From Segnochrobactrum spirostomi (lineage in GTDB: Bacteria > Pseudomonadota > Alphaproteobacteria > Rhizobiales > Segnochrobactraceae): DNA of 64,000 nucleotides. A program made the position numbers and the translations under genes. Below the pieces are notes generated by a model. The model did no database searches. It had not been told where the DNA came from and saw only the letters and a list, made by a program, of their open reading frames with translations. The stretch spans positions 3,706,501 through 3,770,500 of the forward strand of contig NZ_VWNA01000001.1 of assembly GCF_009600605.1 (NCBI RefSeq), read 5' to 3'. This document shows, piece by piece, positions 25,235 to 34,487 of this stretch. Each line of letters starts with the position of its first letter. The first letter of the stretch is position 1.

Positions 25235-26272
25235 TTAATCCGGCATCGCGATCTGGACCTTCACCTCGCCGCGCGGCGCGGCGGCGGCGAAATCGAAGGC
25301 TTCGATGCTGTCGGCGAAGGGGAAGGTGCGGGTGATCAGCGGCGCGACATCGATCGCGCCGCTCGCGAGCATCGCCACGCAGCGGGGAAAGACGTGGGCA
25401 TACCGGAACACGTGTTCGACGCGCGCCTCCTTGATCTGGCCGGCGGCGACGTCGTAGCGGATCGGCTCCAGCGGAATGCCGACATAGACCACGACGCCGC
25501 CGGGGCAGAGCGTTGCGAACACGTCCGCGGCGGCCTTGGCGTTGCCGGAACATTCGAGGACGATATCCGCGCCCCAGCCGTCCGTCTCCGCCATCACCGC
25601 CTCGGCCAGGGACCGTTCTCCCACGTTGACGGGCGTGACGGCGCCGAGCTTGGCGGCGATGGCGAGCTTGGCGTCGTCGATGTCCGAGACGATCACCCGC
25701 GCGCAGCCCGCGGCGAGCGCCGCGAGCACGGTGACGAGGCCGATCGGGCCGGCGCCGATGACGACCGCGACGTCTCCCGGCTTCACCCGCGCCTTGGTAA
25801 CGGCGTGGACGCCGACGGCGAGCGGCTCGACCATGGCCGCGGCCGCGAAGGAGACATTGTCCGGGAGCTTGAAGGTGAAGTCGGCCGGATGGACGACCGA
25901 GGGGCGCAGCACGCCGTGGATGGGCGGCGTCGCCCAGAAGCGGACGGCGGGATCGAGATTGTAGAGCCCGAGGCGGGTGGCGCGACCGGCCGGATCGGGC
26001 AGGCCGGGTTCCATGCAGACGCGGTCGCCGATGCGAAATTCCCGCACGTCGGCCCCGACCTCGGTGACGATTCCGGCCGCCTCGTGGCCGAGGATCATCG
26101 GCGCACGGACGACGAACGGTCCGATGCCGCCGTGGGTGTAATAATGGACGTCGCTACCGCAGATGCCGACCACTTTCGGCGCGATCCGCACGTCGCGGGG
26201 CCCGAGCGTCTCCTCGATCGGAAAATCGCGGAGTGCCAGACGGCCTTTCTCTTCGAGTACGAGAGCTTGCAT
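25235..26272 (-). CDS. NAD-dependent xylitol/sorbitol dehydrogenase (MDR family)
   Basis: The enzyme has 345 residues from the ATG at 26272 (a GTG two codons upstream is possible). It is a medium-chain dehydrogenase with the catalytic zinc sites [10 protein letters not shown] near residue 38 and GHEAAG near 63. The Rossmann loop is [15 protein letters not shown]. The region where many relatives carry four structural-zinc cysteines reads [19 protein letters not shown], as in rhizobial xylitol dehydrogenases, so only the catalytic zinc is expected. It would oxidise the imported polyol to a ketose. It lies 10 bases from the ATPase gene. Confidence 0.87.
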   Translation of the reverse strand: MQALVLEEKGRLALRDFPIEETLGPRDVRIAPKVVGICGSDVHYYTHGGIGPFVVRAPMILGHEAAGIVTEVGADVREFRIGDRVCMEPGLPDPAGRATRLGLYNLDPAVRFWATPPIHGVLRPSVVHPADFTFKLPDNVSFAAAAMVEPLAVGVHAVTKARVKPGDVAVVIGAGPIGLVTVLAALAAGCARVIVSDIDDAKLAIAAKLGAVTPVNVGERSLAEAVMAETDGWGADIVLECSGNAKAAADVFATLCPGGVVVYVGIPLEPIRYDVAAGQIKEARVEHVFRYAHVFPRCVAMLASGAIDVAPLITRTFPFADSIEAFDFAAAAPRGEVKVQIAMPD

Positions 26273-26284
26273 GAGCACGCAATC

Positions 26285-26512
26285 CTAGCCCCGGGCGACG
26301 ATGAACGCGCCGAGGATGACGGACAGAACGGTTCCGACGGTGAGCGGGATGCTCGCCTCGAGAAACCGCATCCAGAGGAGGTTAATCGCCACGAAGACGA
26401 TGACGGCGATGAAGACGCGATCGAAGGCGTTGGTGTGGATCGGCAGGAAGCCCTGACGCGCTGGGCGCGGCTGCGGGAGATCGAGCGGCTCGGTTTCGAC
26501 GGGATCGGACAT
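26285..26512 (-). CDS. Small two-helix membrane protein in the polyol importer operon
   Basis: The protein has 75 residues. A Pro-rich cytoplasmic N-terminus is followed by two hydrophobic segments, about residues 32-47 (VFIAVIVFVAINLLWM) and 54-73. Small membrane proteins of this kind occur in several polyol ABC operons of alphaproteobacteria, but I know of no defined function. It sits between the second permease (6 bases) and the dehydrogenase (12 bases), so it is clearly part of the operon. It may be an accessory subunit of the importer. Confidence 0.7.
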   Translation of the reverse strand: MSDPVETEPLDLPQPRPARQGFLPIHTNAFDRVFIAVIVFVAINLLWMRFLEASIPLTVGTVLSVILGAFIVARG

Positions 26513-26517
26513 CGGCC

Positions 26518-27354
26518 TCACTCCTTGACCGCGCCGAAGGTGAGGCCGGCGACGATGTGGCGCTGCACGAGGCCGAGGACGAGGAGTGCGGGCACGAGCG
26601 TGAGCATCGCGGTCGCCGCCATCTGCCCCCAATTGGTGCCGGTCACCGTGACGAACTCCGCGAGGCCCGTGGTGATGGTGCGGGCGTGGACCGAGGTCAG
26701 CGTCGCGGCAAAGAGATATTCGTTCCAGGCGAACACCCACGTCAGGATCCCGGTGACGGCGATGCCGGGCTTGGCGAGCGGGATGATGACCTTGGTGAGC
26801 ACCTGCCAAGTGTTGGCGCCGTCCACATAAGCCGCCTCGTCGAGCTCGCGCGGGATGCCGTCGATGATGCTGCGCAGGGTCCAGATCGCAAAGGGCAGGT
26901 TGAACACGCAATAGAGCAGGATCAGCCCGATGCGCGTGTCGAACATCTTCCACTCGCCGATGGTGAAGACCTGCGTGTAGAGCAGGAACAACGGCAGCAG
27001 GAAGACCGCCGGCGGCGCCATCCGGTTGGTGATGGTCCAGAAGAAGATGTTCTCCTTGCCCGCGAGCTTGTAGCGCGACAGGGCGTAGGTCGCGAGCACG
27101 GCGAGAATGGTGACGAGCAGCGCATTGGAGGTCGCGACGATGATCGAGTTCAGCATGTAGCGCTGAAACGCCGGATCGCTCATCACGTTGAGATAATTGT
27201 CCTTGAAGAACCCCTTCGGAATGAGGCTCGGGCTGCCGAACAGCTCGACGCGGCTCTTCGCGGAGACCGAGAACATCCAATAGATCGGCGCGAGCGTGAC
27301 GAAGCTCGAGAGGATCCAGAAGGCGATCGAGAGCAGGGGGCGCTTGCGATGCAT
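26518..27354 (-). CDS. Carbohydrate/polyol ABC transporter permease 2 (MalG-like)
   Basis: The 278-residue permease has about six membrane helices. It carries the EAA loop typical of CUT1 importers, [20 protein letters not shown] near residue 180, which contacts the ATPase. The ATG at 27354 overlaps the stop of permease 1 by one base (TGATG). It pairs with the permease upstream and uses the UgpC-type ATPase of the same operon. Confidence 0.9.
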   Translation of the reverse strand: MHRKRPLLSIAFWILSSFVTLAPIYWMFSVSAKSRVELFGSPSLIPKGFFKDNYLNVMSDPAFQRYMLNSIIVATSNALLVTILAVLATYALSRYKLAGKENIFFWTITNRMAPPAVFLLPLFLLYTQVFTIGEWKMFDTRIGLILLYCVFNLPFAIWTLRSIIDGIPRELDEAAYVDGANTWQVLTKVIIPLAKPGIAVTGILTWVFAWNEYLFAATLTSVHARTITTGLAEFVTVTGTNWGQMAATAMLTLVPALLVLGLVQRHIVAGLTFGAVKE

Positions 27355-28235
27355 CACTCGGGCCTCCGCAGATCGCGGCGTGCGACCAGAGCCGCATAGA
27401 GCAGCCAGCACATCACGACGGTCAGATAGAGGGTGAGGAGCGACATCGCCGATCCGTAGCCGTAATCGGTCTTGGGAAAGACGACGCGCCAGATGTAGAG
27501 GCCGATATAGCGGGTGGCGGAGGCCGGGCCGCCGCCGGTGAGCATCCACACCTCGTCGACCGTGCGCAGGGCGTCCATCAGGCGAATGAACACCGTGGCG
27601 AGGATGGCCGGCTTCAGAAGCGGCAGCGTGATGTGCCAGAACATCTGGAAGCGGTTGGCGCCGTCGATCTGCGCCTGCTCGAACGGCTCCTTGGGCATGG
27701 CCGACAGCGCTGCGAGGAGCGTCAGCGTGACGAGCGGCGTCCAGTGCCAGATGTCCATCACCACCGTCGCGGCGAAGGCCTGGCTCGGATAGCGACCGAT
27801 GTTGAACTCATAGCCGAACCAGCGGTCGAGATAGTAGGGCAGCGGTCCGAGCCCCGGCACCGTGAGGAGCCGCCATGTTGCGCCGACCGCAATCGGCGCG
27901 ACGACGAGCGGCAGGGTGTGCAGGGTGCGAAAGAAGCCCTTGCCCGGAAAGTCCCGCATGAAGAACTGGGCGAGGAAATAGCCGAGAACCACCTCGCCGA
28001 CGACGGCGAAGACGGCGAACTTCAGCGTCAGCCACAACGACCGTAGGAACGGCTCGTCGAACACCAGACGGCGGAAATTCTCGGCCCAGACGAAGTGCAT
28101 CGTGGGGTCGGCGGCGAACGAATTCCATTGGGTGAAGCCGATCACCAGCACGTAGAGGAAGGGCACGACGCCGAAGACGAACAGAACGAAGAATGTCGGC
28201 GTGAGGAACAACCAGCCGACCGAAGATGAGCGCAT
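27354..28235 (-). CDS. Carbohydrate/polyol ABC transporter permease 1 (MalF-like)
   Basis: The 293-residue inner-membrane permease has its first helix near residues 10-30 ([20 protein letters not shown]). Its EAA-type loop is [21 protein letters not shown] prefer the ATG at 28235 because GGGAG lies seven bases upstream of it. The ATG at 28250 has no Shine-Dalgarno and abuts a 17-base tandem duplication. It is separated from the binding-protein gene by a strong hairpin. Confidence 0.9.
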   Translation of the reverse strand: MRSSSVGWLFLTPTFFVLFVFGVVPFLYVLVIGFTQWNSFAADPTMHFVWAENFRRLVFDEPFLRSLWLTLKFAVFAVVGEVVLGYFLAQFFMRDFPGKGFFRTLHTLPLVVAPIAVGATWRLLTVPGLGPLPYYLDRWFGYEFNIGRYPSQAFAATVVMDIWHWTPLVTLTLLAALSAMPKEPFEQAQIDGANRFQMFWHITLPLLKPAILATVFIRLMDALRTVDEVWMLTGGGPASATRYIGLYIWRVVFPKTDYGYGSAMSLLTLYLTVVMCWLLYAALVARRDLRRPE

Positions 28236-28250
28236 GAGGCTCGCTCCCAT

Positions 28251-28284
28251 GACATGGCGTCGTCGAAGACATGGCGTCGTCGAA
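28251..28284. repeat. Perfect 17-base tandem duplication
   Basis: The unit GACATGGCGTCGTCGAA occurs twice without a gap, directly upstream (minus strand) of the permease 1 start region. Each unit carries an ATG on the minus strand in a frame other than the permease. It looks like a recent slippage or duplication event and may disturb translation initiation. Confidence 0.85.
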
Positions 28285-28363
28285 CGGGACCGTGCGGATC
28301 GCGGAGAAGAGGGCGGGCGCGCCAGGGCCGGCCTCGGTCTTTCCTACGCATCCGGCGGGGTGA

Positions 28364-28388
28364 TGCCGCGGCCTGTGCGGCCGCGGCA
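28364..28388 (-). terminator. Strong stem-loop between binding protein and permease genes
   Basis: TGCCGCGGCC (28364-28373) and GGCCGCGGCA (28379-28388) form a perfect 10-base stem with a five-base loop. It lies about 20 bases downstream of the binding-protein stop, in transcription order. In sugar ABC operons such a structure often protects the upstream message or partly terminates transcription, which gives excess binding protein. No T-run follows, so partial attenuation or 3' protection fits better than full termination. Confidence 0.6.
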
Positions 28389-28406
28389 CCCGATCTCAGG
28401 CGAGGC

Positions 28407-29837
28407 TCACTTCTGGTAGCCCAGGGTCTTGAGCTCGGCGTCGACCGCCGCGGCGGCCTTGTCGAGCGCCTCGTCCGGCGGCAATTCGCCGGTGATGGCC
28501 TGATAGATGAACGGGGCCATCGCCTCACGCGCCTGGTTGTGGAACGGGTAGGGCGGCGCGCCGCGGAACAGCTTTCCCTGCTCCTTCATCAGCGTGTAGT
28601 AGCCGTCCACCTTCTTGTCCTGGGCGATGATCTTCGGATCGTCGTAGGTCGCCGTATGGGTGATGCGGCTGCCGGCGAGCGCCCAATCGGCCTGCACTTC
28701 GTCCTGCCCGATATATTCGAGGAAGAGGAGGGCGGCGGACTTGTTCTTCGACGAGTGCGGAATGCCGAAGGCGCCACCGTCATAATAGCCGATGTAGCCG
28801 ACGCCGGACTCCGCTTCTTCCATCACGCCGGGCTCGACCGGCGGAAGGGCGACGCCGACCTTGCCGACGACCGTCGACTTCTCCGGGTTGGTGGCGATCC
28901 ACGCGGCGTTCTCGCCATAGACGAGACCCTGCGCGGCGCGGCCGGCGGCGAACGTCGCGGCGACCTCGTCCCAGGTGCTCGAGGTCGATTCCGGCGGCGC
29001 ATATTTCAGATTGCCGATCCACCACGCGAGCGCCTTCTTGGCGGTGTCGCTGTTCATCTTGCCGCCCTTGTCGACCGAGGCGACGTAGGTCTTGGGATCG
29101 ATGCCCCAATTGTAGACGCCGTAGGTCGGCAGCACGCTCTCGACGAACTCGTAGACGGAGGCGGGGTGGCCCGACGCCGCCTGCACCGTGGTGCCCCACA
29201 ATTGCAGGTCGTTCTGCTTGCCGTATTCCGTGAAGAATTCGGCGATCTGGGTGTAGTCGGCGTGGTTCTTCGCCGGCGCGAGATCCTTGCCGTATTTGGC
29301 CTTATAGGCGGCCTGAACCTTCGGGTCGTCGAACAGGTCCTTGCGATAGAGGTAGACCTTGATGAAGGCCTCCATCGGCACGCCGTAGAGGTCGCCGTTG
29401 GCGCCCTTGAAATTGTCGATGAAGGTCGTGAAGTGCGTGGTGTCGAAGGTCGGCGCCTTCAGCGAGGGATTCTTGTCCATGTACTCCGTCAGATCGACCA
29501 GGAATTTCCGGGCGAGATAGGAGTAGATGATGTCCTGCTCGATATAGACGAAGTCATAGATGCCGGTGTTGGCCTCCATGTCCTTGATCGCCTTGTCGTA
29601 CATCTGGTCCCAGGAGGTCCCCTCGAACTCGACCTTGATGCCGGTCGCCTTGCTGAAGGCGGGGGCGAGCACGTCCTTCACATAATTGGACGGCGGCGTG
29701 CTCTCCGAGATGCCGCGGATGGTGACGCCCTGCAGATCCTTCGACGCGTCCGACCAGAAGTCCGCGAACGCGGGCGCCGTGCCGGCGAGCAGCGTCGCGG
29801 TAAAGGCGGCCGCGACCCAGGTTCTCATATGCTTCAT
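28407..29837 (-). CDS. Extracellular solute-binding protein of the polyol importer
   Basis: The 476-residue periplasmic protein has a signal peptide ending near residue 25 (GTAPAFADF) and the bacterial extracellular solute-binding (family 1) fold. Segments such as [20 protein letters not shown] and [17 protein letters not shown] resemble polyol and sugar binders of the CUT1 family. AGGAG precedes the start. It is the first gene of the operon binding protein - two permeases - small membrane protein - dehydrogenase - ATPase - two SDRs. The ligand is most likely a polyol, judged from the three dehydrogenases. Confidence 0.9.
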   Translation of the reverse strand: MKHMRTWVAAAFTATLLAGTAPAFADFWSDASKDLQGVTIRGISESTPPSNYVKDVLAPAFSKATGIKVEFEGTSWDQMYDKAIKDMEANTGIYDFVYIEQDIIYSYLARKFLVDLTEYMDKNPSLKAPTFDTTHFTTFIDNFKGANGDLYGVPMEAFIKVYLYRKDLFDDPKVQAAYKAKYGKDLAPAKNHADYTQIAEFFTEYGKQNDLQLWGTTVQAASGHPASVYEFVESVLPTYGVYNWGIDPKTYVASVDKGGKMNSDTAKKALAWWIGNLKYAPPESTSSTWDEVAATFAAGRAAQGLVYGENAAWIATNPEKSTVVGKVGVALPPVEPGVMEEAESGVGYIGYYDGGAFGIPHSSKNKSAALLFLEYIGQDEVQADWALAGSRITHTATYDDPKIIAQDKKVDGYYTLMKEQGKLFRGAPPYPFHNQAREAMAPFIYQAITGELPPDEALDKAAAAVDAELKTLGYQK

Positions 29838-30344
29838 CGTCTTCTCCTCCCCGATGGCCGCTCTCGTAGGATGCGGCTCTCATGCCTTCCGGTTCCGGGC
29901 TTCATGGTCAGCGCCCGGTGGTCCGGTCTCCCCGTCGTCGCCGGGTCTTCCCCCGGCCACTCGTCTCTCCTTCATTGGGCGCAGCCGGCGCTCCATGGTC
30001 GCCCGCCACCCGCTCACGCGAGACATCGCCCCCGTCTTCGGAGCTCGAGCCGCTCCTCGTGCCGCGCGGGCGACAAAATCCCGACCTCACCGCCGCGGCT
30101 CGCGGACCCGGTGTGGTTTCCTCATCGTCGATCTCAGAATAGTGGTGCCCGTCGACGGGCATTCGCGAGATGGACCGTCATCGTCTCCATCCGCCGGCGC
30201 CCCCGCGATCGGCTCGGCCAGGGCCGATCGGTCGGGATGACGTTCGAATACGCTAGCGGCGTTTCCCCTATGCAGCCACGCCTACTTTTTTGTGCGTCGG
30301 TACTTTTTTGCGAGGCCGTCTCGTCGTTGATCGGCCTCGCTCCG
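29838..30344. other. 507-base gap between the polyol operon and the araC-type gene
   Basis: The gap lies upstream of the binding-protein gene, so it should hold the operon promoter and sites for the AraC regulator. I see no reliable -35/-10 pair. At 30283-30292 and 30301-30310 the sequence TACTTTTTTG occurs twice with an 18-base period. Right after it, CGAGGCCG (30311-30318) pairs with CGGCCTCG (30332-30339). The T-tracts precede the hairpin on the plus strand, so it is not a standard terminator for either direction. Confidence 0.5.
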
Positions 30345-31268
30345 TCATGCGCCGGCGCGCAGGTCTCCCGCGAGGGGCGGTACGGTCGTCGCCACCATCC
30401 GCGTGCGGCGGCGATAGGACGAGGGTGTCTGCTCGCAGAACTTCGCAAATTGCCGATTGAAGTTCGCGATGTTGTTGAAGCCCACCTCGAAACAGATGTC
30501 GGTGATCGGCTGATCCGTCTCCATGAGGCGTGTGCAGGCGGAATAGACGCGGGTTCGATTGACGAACTTCGCGAAGGTGTGGCCGGTCTGCTTCTTGAAC
30601 CAGCGGGAGAAGGCGGTCGGTTCCATGCCGCAAAGCGCCGCGACGTCGGCGAGGCGGATCTCGGAGACGTAATTCTCGCGGATATAATCGAGCGCCGTCT
30701 CGATGCGCTCCTCGAGCTGCGAGCGGGCCGGTGTCGGCAGCCGGCGCGACAGGCTGCGACGCTCCGAGGGGCGCGCGGCGAGCAGGGTCAACAGATCGAG
30801 AAAGAGGACGAGCCGGCTCGCGCCGTAGGCCTCGCCGATCTGACGCAGCAAGACGGCGCCCTCCCGCGCGGTGCGGCCGGAAAAGACGAGCCCGTAGGCC
30901 GCCTCGTCGAACAGCGTGCTGATCTCCTCGAACTCGACGAAAGAGGCGCACAGGCGGTCGGCGAATTGCGGGGTGAACTGCACCAGCATATCGCGGTTGG
31001 GAACGACGACGCCCGGCGGCACGTCGCTCATCCAATTGTGCGGCACGTGCGGCCCGGTCAGCACGAGGCAACCCTCGCTGAACGGCTCGACGTGGTCGCC
31101 CACCATCATCGTGCCGCTTGAGGCCTGGATCAGGTGCAGCTCATATTCCGGATGATGATGCCATTTCGCTAAATGATGCGGGTAATCATGCACATTCCAG
31201 CGAAAGGACTCCGACGGACGATAGACGATTACCTCATGATCGGGCGCGAGTTTGCGCTCCATGCCCAT
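30345..31268 (-). CDS. AraC-family transcriptional regulator of the polyol operon
   Basis: The 307-residue regulator has an N-terminal cupin-like sensor domain with HHLAKWHHHPEYELHLI near residue 30. The C-terminal AraC domain spans about residues 190-300, with two helix-turn-helix units: EIRLADVAALCGMEPTAFSR and PITDICFEVGFNNIANFNRQF. I start at the ATG at 31268 because GGGGAGG sits four bases upstream; the 17 codons before it have no such support. It is divergent from nothing but reads toward the polyol operon on the same strand. It likely activates that operon in response to a polyol. Confidence 0.87.
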   Translation of the reverse strand: MGMERKLAPDHEVIVYRPSESFRWNVHDYPHHLAKWHHHPEYELHLIQASSGTMMVGDHVEPFSEGCLVLTGPHVPHNWMSDVPPGVVVPNRDMLVQFTPQFADRLCASFVEFEEISTLFDEAAYGLVFSGRTAREGAVLLRQIGEAYGASRLVLFLDLLTLLAARPSERRSLSRRLPTPARSQLEERIETALDYIRENYVSEIRLADVAALCGMEPTAFSRWFKKQTGHTFAKFVNRTRVYSACTRLMETDQPITDICFEVGFNNIANFNRQFAKFCEQTPSSYRRRTRMVATTVPPLAGDLRAGA

Positions 31269-31380
31269 GTAGACCTCCCCGTTCTTCGAGAGCCGCTCTT
31301 CGGCAGCTTCTTCACGCACGTCGTCTTCACGCGCGTCATCCTGGGGCCGGCGGAACGGGCGCTCCCGTCGTTGCCGGCTA

Positions 31381-31401
31381 GATCATGCTAGTTGCATGAT
31401 C
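31381..31401. promoter_or_regulatory. Perfect inverted repeat, operator-like
   Basis: GATCATGC-TAGTT-GCATGATC is a perfect 8+8 palindrome with a five-base spacer, about 115 bases upstream of the araC-type start. The size suits a dimeric helix-turn-helix protein. Which regulator binds is not known. Confidence 0.5.
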
Positions 31402-31575
31402 ACATTTGACACCGTGCGGCTCCAGCGAACCGACCGTCACCTATCCGTGAACGCGGTTTCCTCCTCGGGGCTCGCGCTGCCCTCGGCGCGACGGTTCCAG
31501 ATCGCTTCTGCTTCCAAATCGTATGTGCGACGGGACGCGCTTGCTATCCCGCTTTCCGGATCGACCTGTATTATT

Positions 31576-31603
31576 TTGACACCCGAGGTTGAGAAAGTAT
31601 CGC
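31576..31603 (+). promoter_or_regulatory. Candidate sigma-70 promoter for the threitol-type dehydrogenase
   Basis: TTGACA (31576-31581) is followed after 16 bases by TATCGC (31598-31603), about 117 bases before the dehydrogenase ATG. The -35 is perfect and the -10 weak. It is the only plausible pair I see in this gap. Confidence 0.35.
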
Positions 31604-31720
31604 TCCATCGGCAGGGCCACGATAGCGGCCCGGTCCTGCCTTGATAGCCTTCCTCCCGAAATGCCGACCGGACCCCGATCGTAAGGGTGCACCGGCCGAG
31701 AACAATAGCGGGAGGAACCC

Positions 31721-32815
31721 ATGCTCAAGAACATCGTCGACCTGCCCAAGACCATGGCGTCGGTCGTCTGCTACGGCCCGCGCGATTATCGGCTGGAAGA
31801 ATTGCCGGTTCCGACGGTCGGTCCCGGGGAGGTCCTCCTCAAGGTCAAGTCGGCCGGCATCTGCGCCAGCGACCTCAAGTGCTATCTCGGGGCGCCGCTG
31901 TTCTGGGGCGACGCGACGCGCAAGGGCTATTGCGAGCCGCCGATCACGCCGGGACACGAATTCGTCGGCGAGGTGGTCGCGCTCGGCGACGGGGCGGGCG
32001 AGAAATACAAGCTCGAAATCGGTGATCTCGCCGTCTCCGAACAGATCGTGCCGTGCTGGAATTGCCGCTTCTGTCAGACCGGCAAATATTGGATGTGCCA
32101 GCGCCACGACATCTACGGCTTCCGTCAGGCGACGCCGGGCGCGATGGCGGAGTTCATGTGCCTTCCGGCGGGCGCCCTGAACCACAAGGTGCCGGCGACC
32201 ATGCCGGCCCATCATGCGGTCTTCATCGAGCCGCTCGCCTGCTCGATCCACGCCGTGCAGCGCGGCAACATCGAGTTTCAGGACGTGGTCGTGATCGCCG
32301 GCGCCGGACCGCTCGGCCTCGGCATGTTCGCCGCCGCGCGGATGAAGCAGCCCGCCCTCCTGATCGCCATCGACCTCAACGACCAGCGGCTCGAGATGGC
32401 CAAGCGCTGCGGCGCCGATATCGGCCTGAACCCGACCCAGGTGGACGTCGTCTCGGAGGTGAAACGCCTCACCGGCGGCTACGGCTGCGACGTCTATATC
32501 GAGGCGAGCGGCCATCCCCAGGCGGTGGTCGACGGCCTGGCGATGATCCGCAAGCTCGGCACCTTCGTCGAGTTCTCGGTGATGCGCGAGCCGGTCACGG
32601 TCGACTGGACCATCATCGGCGACACCAAGGAACTCGACATCCACGGCGCGCACCTGAGCCCGCACACCTATCCGGTCGCGATCCGTATGCTGGAGCAGGG
32701 ACTTCTGCCGATCGACGAGATCGTCACCCACCGCCTGCCGCTCGCCGACTTCCAGGCCGGCATCGACCTCGTCGCCGCCGGCACGGCCTCGATCAAGGTG
32801 ACGCTGGAGCCATGA
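31721..32815 (+). CDS. Zn-dependent erythritol/L-threitol dehydrogenase-like protein
   Basis: The 364-residue MDR-family enzyme has the catalytic zinc motifs GICASDLKCY near residue 45 and GHEFVGE near 79. A full set of structural-zinc cysteines lies in CWNCRFCQTGKYWMC near residue 111, and the Rossmann loop is VIAGAGPLGLGMFAA. It resembles proteins annotated as erythritol/L-threitol dehydrogenases. GGGAGGAA precedes the ATG. It stands alone, divergent from the araC-type gene and ended by a strong hairpin. It may extend the polyol range of the neighbouring operon. The exact C4 polyol specificity is an inference. Confidence 0.8.
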   Translation: MLKNIVDLPKTMASVVCYGPRDYRLEELPVPTVGPGEVLLKVKSAGICASDLKCYLGAPLFWGDATRKGYCEPPITPGHEFVGEVVALGDGAGEKYKLEIGDLAVSEQIVPCWNCRFCQTGKYWMCQRHDIYGFRQATPGAMAEFMCLPAGALNHKVPATMPAHHAVFIEPLACSIHAVQRGNIEFQDVVVIAGAGPLGLGMFAAARMKQPALLIAIDLNDQRLEMAKRCGADIGLNPTQVDVVSEVKRLTGGYGCDVYIEASGHPQAVVDGLAMIRKLGTFVEFSVMREPVTVDWTIIGDTKELDIHGAHLSPHTYPVAIRMLEQGLLPIDEIVTHRLPLADFQAGIDLVAAGTASIKVTLEP

Positions 32816-32818
32816 GCG

Positions 32819-32855
32819 GGCCGTCGGCGGGGCAGGGCGAGCCCCGCCGACGGCC
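32819..32855. terminator. Bidirectional hairpin between convergent genes
   Basis: GGCCGTCGGCGGGGC (32819-32833) and GCCCCGCCGACGGCC (32841-32855) form a perfect 15-base stem with a seven-base loop. It starts right after the dehydrogenase stop and ends 9 bases before the 3' end of the convergent gene. Such a stem can stop transcription from both sides even though no T-run is present. Confidence 0.7.
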
Positions 32856-32863
32856 TTCGATCC

Positions 32864-33604
32864 TCACAGACCCATCGCCTTGAGCTCTTGGAGCGGGGGG
32901 ATGGTGTCGAACATGTGCGGGTCGAGGCGGTCCCACAGGATGTTGCAGGTCGGCTTGTGGGGAAGGGCGATCTCGATAGTGCGCGTCGGCGTGAAGACGA
33001 CGTCGGCGACGGTGTCGAACACGTCCGGATAGAGAATCTCCTCGAGCACCTGGCAATCGTGGACGACGGCGGCGACCGGGGTATCGGCCTGCACCCGCCC
33101 GAGGGCGTGGAGCATGCCCCATTCGGCATCGAAGAAGCCGTGGCCCTTGCCGAAGCGGACGCCCTCGTGGTTGATCGCGCCCGTGCCGGTGACGAGGAAA
33201 TCGACCGGCTTCATCTGCCGGATGTCGGCGAGATCGACCGGGCGGCCCATCCGCTCCATGCCGTCGAGCGTCGAGGCGAACAGCCGCATCTCCGGGGCGA
33301 TCCGCGCCGGATCGAGCACCCAGAAGCCGCGCTTGATCGAATAGGTGGTCATCAGCACCGTCTTGCCGTCGTCGAGCGCCTGCTTGCGCAGCCGCTCGAC
33401 GCAATTGTCAGGGGCGATGAAGATCGTTTCGGCGTTGCGGTAATGGGGGTGGGCGGTCAGGCGGGCGATCGCGGCCTCGCCACCGTCGAAGTCGGCGATG
33501 AAGGAGCCGAAATCGAAGTGGAAGCGGCTGTCCGGCACCGCGACCTTCAGAAGCTCCGCCCAGACGCGCTCGCGCACCGAACTCTTGTGGTCCATCGTCT
33601 TCAT
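32864..33604 (-). CDS. 5-formyltetrahydrofolate cyclo-ligase-like protein (COG0212), paralog 1
   Basis: The 246-residue protein is related to 5-formyl-THF cyclo-ligase but of the larger, divergent COG0212 type. Conserved blocks are DSRFHFDFGSFIADFDG near residue 26, GVRFGKGHGFFDAEWGM near 150, and VFTPTRTIEIA near 205. In the literature this divergent group has been linked to thiamine metabolism rather than to folate. Two ATGs (33604, 33595) are possible. It lies 32 bases downstream of the rpiR-type gene on the same strand. A paralog with the same blocks is the first gene of the divergent transporter operon at 34682. The reaction is unknown. Confidence 0.82.
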   Translation of the reverse strand: MKTMDHKSSVRERVWAELLKVAVPDSRFHFDFGSFIADFDGGEAAIARLTAHPHYRNAETIFIAPDNCVERLRKQALDDGKTVLMTTYSIKRGFWVLDPARIAPEMRLFASTLDGMERMGRPVDLADIRQMKPVDFLVTGTGAINHEGVRFGKGHGFFDAEWGMLHALGRVQADTPVAAVVHDCQVLEEILYPDVFDTVADVVFTPTRTIEIALPHKPTCNILWDRLDPHMFDTIPPLQELKAMGL

Positions 33605-33636
33605 TCCTCGGGGTCGTCTTGAAGAGGGGCGGGGCC

Positions 33637-34476
33637 TCAATCGAGGTCGTCGAGTTCTTCGTGGATCTCGGCGATGAGGTCCGCGCGCTGTTGGGCCGGC
33701 CGTCCGAGCCGGGCGGCGGCGGTCATCGCGAGTAGCTTCAGGGCGCTCGTCATGGTGGTGAAGGCGCTGCCCCCGGTGCCGTGGCAGGCGATCGCGACCT
33801 GCGCCCACCGGCGAACCCACAGAGCGCCGGCGAGATCGGTGATGGCGACAACCTGGATGCGCGTCGTGCGGGCATGATCGAGGATGGCGCCGAGCACCTT
33901 GGGGCGCCGGTCCGCCATGAAGACGAGCAACGTGTCGCGGGGGCCGGTCATCGCGAGCACCTCGCCCCATCCGCCGGGGTCGGCCGCGAGTTGGTGGACA
34001 TTCGGCCGCATCCGCGAGAAATGGGTGCGCGCGAGCCGCGCCAGCCCCTCTTCGGCACCGAGCCCGAGCGTCCATAATTTGGGGGCGTCGGCCACCAGTT
34101 CGGCCGCGGCGGTGAGGCGGTCGGAGCGGAGATCCTCGAAGGTGCGCGTCAGCGCCGCGATCTCGGCCTGAATGTGCGCGCCGATGGAGCGGGCGCCGAG
34201 CGGTACGATTTCGGCGGACGGCAGCGCCTGGAACGGCGCGGTGCGGTTGCGCTCCTCCCGGGCCTGCTGGCGCACCTCGTTGAAGTCGGCATAGCCGAGA
34301 CTGCGGAACAGCCGGGCGGCTGTCGCCTTGGAGACGCCGGCGAGGTCGGCCATCTCCGTCGCCGAATAGGTGAGGATATCGGCGTGATGTTCGAGCAGGA
34401 GGGCGGCGAGCTTGCGCTCGCTCGGCGAGAGGTCCTCGAACCGTTCCTGAATCCTGAGCGATAGACGCGTCGACAT
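33637..34476 (-). CDS. RpiR/MurR-family transcriptional regulator
   Basis: The 279-residue regulator has an N-terminal helix-turn-helix domain (LSPSERKLAALLLEHHADIL, then YSATEMADLAGVSKATAARL, residues 16-60). A SIS sugar-phosphate-binding domain spans roughly residues 120-240. RpiR proteins answer to phosphorylated sugars or related metabolites. It is followed by cyclo-ligase-like paralog 1 and is divergent from paralog 2 and the ABC importer. Palindromes with TGAAAC half-sites lie just upstream of its start, so it probably regulates itself and both sides of this island. Confidence 0.87.
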   Translation of the reverse strand: MSTRLSLRIQERFEDLSPSERKLAALLLEHHADILTYSATEMADLAGVSKATAARLFRSLGYADFNEVRQQAREERNRTAPFQALPSAEIVPLGARSIGAHIQAEIAALTRTFEDLRSDRLTAAAELVADAPKLWTLGLGAEEGLARLARTHFSRMRPNVHQLAADPGGWGEVLAMTGPRDTLLVFMADRRPKVLGAILDHARTTRIQVVAITDLAGALWVRRWAQVAIACHGTGGSAFTTMTSALKLLAMTAAARLGRPAQQRADLIAEIHEELDDLD

Positions 34477-34487
34477 CCGGCCATCTC

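Larger units (their letters stand above)
31269..31720. other. 452-base gap between divergent araC-type and dehydrogenase genes
   Basis: The gap is richer in A and T than its surroundings and contains an operator-like inverted repeat (31381-31401) and one candidate promoter (31576-31603), listed separately. Short frames such as 31396-31644 have no protein-like features, so I see no gene here. Confidence 0.55.

Noticed and set aside
28254-31121. A 955-codon plus-strand open frame opposite the polyol binding protein and AraC genes
   Set aside because: It is antisense to two clear genes, is Arg/Gly/Asp-rich with no domain-like segments, and crosses a promoter gap. Such frames arise because stop codons are rare in GC-rich antisense DNA.
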